Of a stretch of 6,137 nucleotides of DNA, positions 1-4,688 are shown piece after piece (within the stretch, counting starts at the first letter, position 1; each line of letters opens with the position of its first letter). The stretch comes from Deltaproteobacteria bacterium (GTDB lineage Bacteria > Desulfobacterota > Desulfobacteria > Desulfobacterales > JAFDFH01), in the NCBI GenBank assembly GCA_019309945.1, contig JAFDFH010000384.1, positions 1 to 6,137 on the forward strand, in the 5' to 3' direction. A model generated the notes under the pieces. That model worked only from the letters and a program-made list of their open reading frames with translations. It was not told where the DNA came from and did no database searches. The translations under genes were made by a program, and so were the position numbers.

Positions 1-132
1 CTCTTCCATGATAAAGGCGTCATAAGGGCTGGAAACCAGCAGGATTTCACTCACCCGTTTGGCCATGAGTTCATGAAAAACCTTGAAGGATAAATCAAAT
101 TTATCAATATGGTTGCTGTTTTTTATAGACAC
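1..132 (-). CDS. N-terminal 44 codons of a probable PEP/pyruvate-binding signalling protein (partial, runs off the window)
   Basis: Read on the minus strand, 132 to 1 is an open frame with no stop. It begins at a GTG (130-132), and an in-frame TAG lies 21 bases upstream of that codon, so GTG is the most upstream start available. No clear Shine-Dalgarno sequence precedes it. The peptide contains FDLSFKVFHELM followed by VSEILLVSSPYDAFIMEE. From memory of the family, this matches the start of large desulfobacterial proteins that carry receiver-like regions and a PEP/pyruvate-binding (PEP synthase-type) domain. None of those later domains lies in the window, so the product name rests on the N-terminus alone. 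LLVSSPYDAFIMEE resembles the first strand and acidic turn of a receiver fold. The gene points away from hemW and is separated from it by the fold-back repeat. Confidence 0.62.
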   Translation of the reverse strand, partial: MSIKNSNHIDKFDLSFKVFHELMAKRVSEILLVSSPYDAFIMEE

Positions 133-190
133 TGGGGGCCCATCGACAGGCTATTTTTTTTGCTTCCGGTCATTTCTTATTGTATAGTGA

Positions 191-214
191 CATTTTTGAA
201 AAATGCTCATTTTT
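191..214. repeat. Short CATTTTT/AAAAATG inverted-repeat cluster in the promoter region of the partial gene
   Basis: CATTTTT (191-197), AAAAATG (199-205) and CATTTTT (208-214) lie in a row, so the middle arm can pair with either neighbour. This sits 60-80 bp upstream of the GTG of the leftward gene, where an operator could lie. On the minus strand, TACAAT just downstream (about 185-180) is a possible -10 box, but I find no matching -35. The arms are AT-rich, so chance is a real alternative. Confidence 0.25.
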
Positions 215-270
215 GTTCAAGTTCAGACCTCGTAAATAGTCAAATAGTCGAGTGGTTAAGTGGTTATTAG

Positions 271-541
271 GCAACTTTTCAAAAACTTATGGTTAAACCT
301 ACCAGCGGAGTCATCCGGTAGTTTTTTTCAAAGCGGGCAACTGTTTGAAGCCGTTTAGGGCGGCTTACAGTGCCCCGAACAGCATAAATTGTTGATTGCA
401 GCCTGTTTGTGCTAAGCAACACACTTATTTTACATCACGTGCGCGGGGCACTGTTAGGCGCCCTTAACGGCAAGTTTTGGCCGTATTGAAAAAAATTACC
501 GGATGGCGCAGCGGGTCTACCGTAACATATTGAGAAGTTAC
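271..541. repeat. Complete 271-bp fold-back (MITE-like) repeat element, copy 1
   Basis: The element begins GCAACTTTTCAA at 271 and ends TTGAGAAGTTAC at 541, which gives terminal inverted repeats of the form GYAACTTYTCAA. The left arm (271-377) and right arm (444-541) are imperfect inverted copies along their length. Shared blocks include CATCCGGTA, a T7-C-A tract, a GCCGTT-like block and CAGTGCCCCG. They enclose a 66-base centre (378-443). A second copy starts at 5988. Its first 150 bases match the reverse complement of 541-392 without gaps, with about 12 differences by my count (about 92%). That outer match fixes the boundary at the GYAACTT ends. It contains no open frame of note. I see no target-site duplication. 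The best reading is a non-autonomous palindromic element moved by a transposase encoded elsewhere; a structured intergenic repeat of another kind is possible. Confidence 0.8.
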
Positions 542-570
542 TACCGTATCAGGAAAACAGCGAAAAATAC

Positions 571-1746
571 ATGAATAAAATGAAAACCTATATTCCCACC
601 CAGGAAGACCCTGCCGGGATTTACGTTCATATTCCTTTCTGCATTAAGAAATGCTCCTATTGTGATTTTTTCTCGATAACGGACCTATCCTATACGGACA
701 ATTTTATTCGGGCATTAATTCAGGAAATGTCCATGATCCGCAAAGATTCTTTACAGTTTGACACCCTTTATATCGGCGGAGGGACACCTTCCCTTCTGGA
801 CGTTAGGCCCGTGAACCAAATAATAGGCGCCGCCCATCAATTTTTTGAGATGCTTCCGGATACCGAAATCACTATGGAAATCAATCCCGGCACGGCCAAC
901 CTGGACCGCTTGAAAGGTTATCAGGACGCGGGGGTCAATCGTATCAATGTTGGTGTTCAATCCTTTCAGTTGGAAAACCTTAAATTCCTTGGCCGGCTTC
1001 ATTCAAGCAAAGACGCCGAACGCGTCATTAAACACGCCCAACAGGCCGGATTTATGAATATTGGACTTGACCTTATTTATGGCATCCCGGGCCAGACCCC
1101 CAAAGCATGGCTCAATGACTTAAAAACAGCGACTGATTTAGGTCCTGATCACCTTGCCTGCTACATGCTGACATATGAAGCGGGAACACCCCTGGCCAGA
1201 AATCTTCAAACCGGTCGGTTCCGCCCCATGCCTGAGGGTCTTAGTGCCGATTTGTTTGAAACCACAATAAGCTTCTTGAATGACGCCGGTTATGTTCATT
1301 ATGAGATTTCAAACTTTGCACGATCAACTTCTAACGAATTCGAGCCCAAAAGATCCCGCCACAATCAGAAATACTGGTCGTTTGTTCCATACCTCGGGTT
1401 AGGACCTTCGGCCCATTCGTTCATCGAGCCGATACGCTGGTGGAATTACCGTTCCGTAAAAAATTATATTCAGGAACTGGAGGCGGGTCGTCTGCCCCTG
1501 GAAGATCGAGAGGTGTTAACCAGCGAGCAACGCATGTTAGAGGCGATTTACCTGGGATTAAGACAAGCGGATGGAATCAATATCAATGGATTTCATCGAA
1601 GGTTCGGTGTTCACTTTACCGACATATTCGAAAAAACCATTGCGGATCTGAAAAAAAGGCGTTTTATCACCATGACCCGGAATCGTTGTGCACTCACCCG
1701 TAAAGGCATGTTGTTTCTTGACAGTATTGCGTCTATGTTTGTTTAA
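571..1746 (+). CDS. hemW: Radical SAM heme chaperone HemW (formerly called oxygen-independent coproporphyrinogen III oxidase-like)
   Basis: This is a cytoplasmic radical-SAM protein that binds heme and is thought to deliver it to apoproteins such as respiratory enzymes. The SAM-cluster motif is C24-x3-C28-x2-C31, followed by D-F. The true oxidase HemN has a fourth Cys one residue after a spacer there, and HemW does not, so the sequence favours HemW. Other family signatures are HIPFC (20-24), GGGTPS (69-74), EINPGT (103-108), NRINVGVQSF (123-132), DLIYGIPGQ (167-175), HYEISNFAR (243-251) and GLGPSAHSF (276-284). Residues from about 315 form the HemW C-terminal domain. The length of 391 is normal and I see no damage. 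Start choice: ATG at 571, with M4 (580) as the alternative. Neither has a good Shine-Dalgarno; AGGA at 551-554 is too distant. The gene converges with selB across 42 bp, and its upstream DNA is the fold-back repeat, so its promoter must lie in or beyond that element. Confidence 0.95.
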   Translation: MNKMKTYIPTQEDPAGIYVHIPFCIKKCSYCDFFSITDLSYTDNFIRALIQEMSMIRKDSLQFDTLYIGGGTPSLLDVRPVNQIIGAAHQFFEMLPDTEITMEINPGTANLDRLKGYQDAGVNRINVGVQSFQLENLKFLGRLHSSKDAERVIKHAQQAGFMNIGLDLIYGIPGQTPKAWLNDLKTATDLGPDHLACYMLTYEAGTPLARNLQTGRFRPMPEGLSADLFETTISFLNDAGYVHYEISNFARSTSNEFEPKRSRHNQKYWSFVPYLGLGPSAHSFIEPIRWWNYRSVKNYIQELEAGRLPLEDREVLTSEQRMLEAIYLGLRQADGININGFHRRFGVHFTDIFEKTIADLKKRRFITMTRNRCALTRKGMLFLDSIASMFV

Positions 1747-1788
1747 AAAACAAAACGGGTTTACTAATATGGATTAAGGAATTACTTC

Positions 1789-3255
1789 TCACAATTTTTT
1801 AATTCCGGAGTTACTGGGTTTCATCCTAAGTTTCCGTATATCACCGATCCGTATGGTTACGTTCTGCGAATCAAAATACTCGATCAGAGGGATTAAATAC
1901 TTACGTGAAACTCCGGCCATATCCTTGAATTGCGGCGTCGTCATTTCCCCATGGGACCCCAGAAAATCGACCAATCTATCTTGCAGATCTTTTACCGCAT
2001 CAGCAATAAAATACAGATCCTCCTTTACTTTGATGATTAATCCCTCGTCAACGAGATGCATCAACACATCTTTTGCGGATTGAGAATCGATACCGAGGCT
2101 TTTGCTGAGCTCCTTGAAGTAGGGTGGTGTAAGCCCGTTTTCTTTATAGGCATTGACGATCTCTTCCTTGATCTGTTTCTGGTCAATTCCGAGCGCAACC
2201 GCGTGGATGGCAAGGCGTACCGTAACCTCGTCCTGAACGATTTCTTTGTCCTTTATCATCTGACCGAGAACCAGATTGAAAAGCTTGGGACTTAAGAACG
2301 ACGAAAACTTGGATTTGAGCTCTTCTTTGGGCATGCCCGTTTTAAGGGGATTCGCTTTGTGATAGTGATTTAAATTCTGCGCTGTTTCTTGCTTTAGCTT
2401 TTCGAAACTGTTCTGATGAATATAAATTTGGGTTTCCCTGTCAGTTAGGATGACCGACCTTTGGGACAGAAGAACCTGCATCATGTTTTGAATCTGTTTC
2501 TCGGGAATGTTAGTCATTATCTTAAGTTCAGGATAGCTGAGGCCTGTGTAACCGGATTCGTTTAAATGAAATAAAATGATCTCTGCGGGAGTGTGATCTA
2601 TAATTCCTTTCACGCCATCAACGACTTCGGACTTAAAGCGCTTATGCTTTTGGGGAATTGGATTGAGAATATGTCCTCCCCCAATGGTGCGTAAGGGGGA
2701 ATAACTTCGCAGGACAAACCTGTCATCCTTGACTAGGGCAACAGGAGAATCGAATCGTATCTGGGCAACGGCGGTTTCCCCTGGGAAAAGTTCCTCCCTG
2801 TCGAGCAATATAAGATTTCCGAGCACTTCATTGGTTCCTGCATGAAGTCTGATACGGGCGCGGTTTTTAATCGGTTTTTTATTGCTGGCAAGAAAATGGG
2901 TCGATACATCCAGCATGTAAGTGGGTATGAGGGCTCCTGGGCTTGATACAACCTCACCGCGGCTCACAGATGCTTTTTCAAGTCCCTGGAAATTTATTGC
3001 GGTGCGCATACCGGCTTCGGCTTCGTTTACGCTCTGGTTGTGGACCTGGATACCTCGAACCTTTGATGTTACATGGGACGGATAAATCATTACCGGATCT
3101 CCCACCCGAATACGCCCGGAAATCAGTGTCCCGGTAATAACCGTACCAAATCCCTTCATGGTGAACACGCGATCAACAGGGAGCCGAAACAGGCTCGAGC
3201 CGGACAAAATCCCGTATATCTTCCACCACCAGTTCAAGCCATTCTTCATCCACAA
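1789..3255 (-). CDS. selB: SelB C-terminal fragment: EF-Tu-like domains II/III and winged helices
   Basis: This is the second open frame of the broken selB. Real homology starts at about 3195 (residue 21, SLFRLPVDR); the first 20 residues (MWMKNGLNWWWK...) are out-of-frame reading of the upstream fragment. Domain II is recognisable in VDRVFTMKGFGTVITGT (27-43). Domain III runs to RTIGGGHILNP (189-199). The rest, from about 220 to 480, is the tandem winged-helix region that binds the SECIS element in SelB, ending with SRKYLIPLIEYFD (450-462) and VTIRIGDIRKLR (466-477), a typical SelB tail. I see no Shine-Dalgarno for an independent start near M33, so separate production of this part is doubtful. 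Confidence 0.82.
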   Translation of the reverse strand: MWMKNGLNWWWKIYGILSGSSLFRLPVDRVFTMKGFGTVITGTLISGRIRVGDPVMIYPSHVTSKVRGIQVHNQSVNEAEAGMRTAINFQGLEKASVSRGEVVSSPGALIPTYMLDVSTHFLASNKKPIKNRARIRLHAGTNEVLGNLILLDREELFPGETAVAQIRFDSPVALVKDDRFVLRSYSPLRTIGGGHILNPIPQKHKRFKSEVVDGVKGIIDHTPAEIILFHLNESGYTGLSYPELKIMTNIPEKQIQNMMQVLLSQRSVILTDRETQIYIHQNSFEKLKQETAQNLNHYHKANPLKTGMPKEELKSKFSSFLSPKLFNLVLGQMIKDKEIVQDEVTVRLAIHAVALGIDQKQIKEEIVNAYKENGLTPPYFKELSKSLGIDSQSAKDVLMHLVDEGLIIKVKEDLYFIADAVKDLQDRLVDFLGSHGEMTTPQFKDMAGVSRKYLIPLIEYFDSQNVTIRIGDIRKLRMKPSNSGIKKL

Positions 3256-3610
3256 GATCTGTTTTCGTCAGAACCACCAGACCGTATTTTACGCCCAGAA
3301 GGGTGCAGATTTCCATATGCTCTCTGGTTTGAGGCATTACCCCTTCGTCAGCGGCAATCACCATGGTAACAAGATCGATCCCGGTGACCCCCGCAACCAT
3401 ATTTTTTATAAATTTTTCATGACCGGGGACATCCACAATCCCAATATGTTGCCCGCTCGGGAGATCCATTGACGCAAAACCGAGTTCAATAGTGATACCA
3501 CGAAGCTTTTCTTCCTTTAGCCGATCCGTATCGATGCCGGTGACCGCCTTGACAAGACTCGTCTTTCCGTGATCGATATGTCCGGCTGTCCCGAGGATGA
3601 TTTGTTTCAT
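3173..3610 (-). CDS. selB: SelB N-terminal fragment: GTPase domain lacking its G5 end (145 codons)
   Basis: This is the first open frame of the broken selB. It carries G1 AGHIDHGKT (9-17), the switch-I block RGITIELGF (37-45), G3 DVPGH (60-64), and G4 TKTD (115-118) followed by LVDEEWLELV. Homology stops at R137; the last eight residues, LEPVSAPC, come from reading past the junction in the wrong frame before TGA. The start ATG (3608-3610) overlaps the stop of the preceding gene and has no strong ribosome site of its own (GGGA lies about 17 bases upstream), which suggests translational coupling. Alone, the fragment would lack G5 and the tRNA- and ribosome-binding domains, so it is not expected to work. 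Confidence 0.82.
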   Translation of the reverse strand: MKQIILGTAGHIDHGKTSLVKAVTGIDTDRLKEEKLRGITIELGFASMDLPSGQHIGIVDVPGHEKFIKNMVAGVTGIDLVTMVIAADEGVMPQTREHMEICTLLGVKYGLVVLTKTDLVDEEWLELVVEDIRDFVRLEPVSAPC

Positions 3611-3801
3611 TTGTGAAAATCAATGTCCCTATGTTTTTTTCGATTCCTCAGGTATTCTGAAAAATATGCCAGACCCACCATGATCACGGCAAGTCCGGCC
3701 ACATGGACTATATCTGCTTGGGGATAAAAAAAGCGGGTCAGAAAAACGGCAAAAACAACGCCAAGTGTGGCTCTAATCGCAAAAATATGAAGCCTGTTCA
3801 C
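3607..3801 (-). CDS. Small two-helix membrane protein, first gene of the selB operon
   Basis: A 64-residue protein of unknown function. Two hydrophobic segments are evident: about residues 8-25 (AIRATLGVVFAVFLTRFF) and about 31-50 (IVHVAGLAVIMVGLAYFSEY). They are joined by a short polar turn (YPQAD) and followed by a basic tail, RNRKKHRDIDFHK, which suggests a hairpin in the inner membrane with both ends in the cytoplasm. The start is GTG (3799-3801), supported by AAAAGGA on the minus strand with about seven bases between AGGA and GTG; the overlapping ATG at 3801-3803 meets a stop at once. The TGA stop overlaps the selB ATG as ATGA (3607-3610), so the two are probably translated in a coupled way. 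No domain is recognised, and a role in selenium metabolism would be a guess from position only. Confidence 0.72.
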   Translation of the reverse strand: MNRLHIFAIRATLGVVFAVFLTRFFYPQADIVHVAGLAVIMVGLAYFSEYLRNRKKHRDIDFHK

Positions 3802-3888
3802 ATGAATGTCCTTTTCAATAAAACCTAAATGCGAATTTTAAGCATGAATGATCCAGGATGCATAATATATCGTGAATGAATCCTTTAT

Positions 3889-3917
3889 TTTATAACACAT
3901 GTACTGTAATTTGTCTA
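3889..3917 (-). promoter_or_regulatory. Sigma70-type promoter for the selB operon
   Basis: Read on the minus strand: TAGACA (3917-3912, five of six to TTGACA), a 17-base spacer, then TATAAA (3894-3889, five of six to TATAAT), preceded by TG one base upstream (extended -10). Transcription would start near 3882, giving a leader of about 80 bases before the GTG at 3801. The position fits, and this is the best promoter match I found in the window. Confidence 0.5.
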
Positions 3918-4122
3918 CGACCTAAATTCTGCAATTGTCGATTTTGCCGCAGCGTCAGGGTGCAAGGTGGAAAATCATGAAACATCCAATCAAATTTTAG
4001 ATCCCCATGGTCGATAATGAGTTTTTGGCTTGAACAAGTTGCAAATAAAATGTTAAAATAAATTTTTAATTGAATGAGCAGTTTCAAAACGTTTCAGTTT
4101 TTTCAAGATCAAGGAAGGCGAT

Positions 4123-4249
4123 AATTTTAACCACAGGAATACATTTAGTATTTCGAGGATTAAAATTTGAGCCTGACGCAGAGATTGGGCAAAATGGGAT
4201 GTTTTGAAATTGGCTCGGATAAAACGACTTGAAAAACATCGGGCAATCT
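4123..4249 (+). other. Tandem inverted repeats, possible structured RNA or small palindromic repeat, upstream of tRNA-His
   Basis: Two nested stem structures lie in a row. The first pairs AATTTTAA-CC (4123-4132) with GG-A-TTAAAATT (4157-4167, one bulged A). Inside it AATAC (4138-4142) pairs with GTATT (4148-4152) around the loop ATTTA. The second pairs AGATTG (4182-4187) with CAATCT (4244-4249), and inside that GATGTTTT (4198-4205) with AAAACATC (4233-4240), closing a 27-base loop. All arms match perfectly apart from the bulge. I give the strand as plus only because it is co-directional with the tRNAs. Options are a small RNA, a 5' leader of the tRNA transcript, or a dispersed repeat; the sequence does not decide. 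Confidence 0.4.
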
Positions 4250-4300
4250 GTTAGGGGATTTCTCCGCAGTTCTACGATAAAATCCAAAATAATCGTTGTG

Positions 4301-4376
4301 GTGGGTGTAGCTCAGTTGGTAGAGCACCGGGTTGTGGCCCCGGTTGTCGAGGGTTCAAGTCCCTTCACTCACCCCA
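4301..4376 (+). tRNA. tRNA-His (anticodon GUG)
   Basis: A full cloverleaf is visible. Acceptor GTGGGTG (4301-4307) pairs with CACTCAC (4366-4372), with one G-U. D stem GCTC/GAGC; anticodon stem CCGGG/CCCGG around TTGTGGC, with GTG at 4334-4336; T stem GAGGG/CCCTT. CCA is encoded (4374-4376). The histidine identity is supported by a G at 4300 (the -1 position) opposite C73 at 4373, so the extra G needed for His charging is templated. A second tRNA follows after seven bases, so the two are probably co-transcribed. Confidence 0.96.
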
Positions 4377-4383
4377 TTTTTTT

Positions 4384-4460
<77 letters not shown>

Positions 4461-4467
4461 ATAATAT

Positions 4468-4507
4468 TAAGGGGTTATGGTTTTATCGCCGTGCCCCTTA
4501 TTTAGTT
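4468..4507 (+). terminator. Possible terminator of the tRNA-His/tRNA-Arg transcript
   Basis: TAAGGGG (4468-4474) pairs with CCCCTTA (4494-4500) across a 19-base loop, and TTTAGTTTAT follows. It lies eight bases after the CCA of tRNA-Arg, the right place for a terminator. The loop is long and the T tract is broken by AG, so it is not a textbook intrinsic terminator. Confidence 0.45.
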
Positions 4508-4511
4508 TATA

Positions 4512-4555
4512 GCAATATTGCAGCACCAATTTTACGACAGGCCTGATAAAATTGG
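4512..4555. repeat. Two neighbouring palindromes after the tRNA genes
   Basis: GCAATATTGC (4512-4521) is a perfect 10-base palindrome. Five bases later, CCAATTTTA (4526-4534) and TAAAATTGG (4547-4555) form perfect nine-base inverted arms around a 12-base centre containing AGGCCT. No T tract follows, so the second is not an intrinsic terminator by itself. A protein-binding site, a back-up stop for tRNA transcription, or the relic of a mobile-element end are all possible. Confidence 0.4.
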
Positions 4556-4587
4556 ATTGATGTGGTCAAGTATAAACGGACATCCAG

Positions 4588-4653
4588 CTAACTGCAAACC
4601 ATGCCGTATTGTTCTATCAAATTTTGGTATTCGTTACCAGCTTCTTTGGTCAT
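4588..4653 (-). pseudogene. Probable fragment of an IS3-family transposase (OrfB, integrase core)
   Basis: On the minus strand, an ATG (4653-4651) opens a 21-codon frame ending at TAG (4590-4588). It contains NEYQNLIEQYGMVCS. From memory, IS3-type OrfB proteins have, after the HSDRGSQY motif, a segment like xxYQNLLxxYGMVCSMSRKGNCWDN. The match covers about 14 residues and ends at a stop just where MSRKG would come, with nothing similar on either side. It is therefore a short relic if real. The match is short, and chance cannot be excluded. Confidence 0.42.
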
Positions 4654-4673
4654 GAATAATATTTTTTTATAAT
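4646..4673 (+). promoter_or_regulatory. Candidate promoter of the 4Fe-4S protein gene
   Basis: A perfect TATAAT lies at 4668-4673. The best -35 partner is TTGGTC at 4646-4651 (three of six, 16-base spacer), which is weak. Transcription from this box would start near 4680, leaving fewer than ten bases before the ATG at 4689. The flank is very AT-rich, so a chance TATAAT is possible. Confidence 0.3.
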
Positions 4674-4688
4674 TTAAATCAATAAATT

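Larger units (their letters stand above)
1789..3610 (-). pseudogene. selB: Selenocysteine-specific elongation factor SelB, broken by an internal deletion with frameshift
   Basis: SelB is the EF-Tu-like GTPase that brings Sec-tRNA(Sec) to the ribosome at UGA codons marked by a SECIS hairpin. The locus encodes nearly a whole SelB, but in two frames. Frame one (3610 down to about 3202) gives the GTPase start through ...DIRDFVR. Frame two, one base on, resumes at about 3195 with SSLFRLPVDRVFTMKG and continues to the stop at 1789. In relatives about 40-45 residues separate these blocks; they contain the G5 (VPVS-type) loop and the last helix of the G domain. They are absent here. The frame offset requires a loss of 3n+2 bases, roughly 130. 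Everything else is well preserved, with no other stop in about 600 codons, so the lesion is recent or an assembly fault. The apparent frame-two start at 3255 merely rereads the sequence encoding DEEWLELVVEDIRDF in another frame. The coding locus overlaps the upstream membrane-protein gene by ATGA. Confidence 0.85.
3802..4299. other. 498-bp spacer between the leftward selB operon and the rightward tRNA pair; no convincing gene
   Basis: The left end holds the selB-operon leader and promoter. Two minus-strand open frames of about 65 codons (3890-4087 and 4084-4287) cover most of the rest, but neither has a ribosome site, a recognisable motif or protein-like composition, and the inner one starts at TTG. 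I treat both as non-coding. CGACC (3918-3922) and GGTCG (4009-4013) could pair at long range, but this is weak. The stretch 4123-4249 is rich in inverted repeats and is listed separately. A possible -10 box for the tRNAs, TAAAAT at 4278-4283, has no matching -35. Confidence 0.6.

Noticed and set aside
233..248. Tandem AAATAGTC repeat as the start of a CRISPR or iteron array
   Set aside because: Only two eight-base units with no spacers; too little to be either.
360..470. Integron attC site (GTTAGGC at the right of a CAGTGCCCCG inverted repeat)
   Set aside because: The matching RYYYAAC box is not intact on the other side, the inverted arms extend far beyond an attC, and the two copies are inverted to each other; no integrase is present.
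1737..1756. Terminator between the convergent hemW and selB genes
   Set aside because: The GTTTGTTT/AAACAAAAC pairing is imperfect, has no GC-rich stem, and overlaps the hemW stop.
3173..3255. Programmed ribosomal frameshift joining the two selB frames
   Set aside because: A shift could join the frames but cannot restore the roughly 44 missing residues including G5, and no slippery heptamer is seen near the junction.
2733..3472. Plus- and minus-strand open frames overlapping selB
   Set aside because: They are out-of-frame shadows of strongly conserved SelB sequence.
3890..4287. Two minus-strand open frames of about 65 codons, nearly overlapping
   Set aside because: No Shine-Dalgarno, a TTG start for one, no recognisable motif and unlikely composition; the underlying DNA shows inverted-repeat structure instead.
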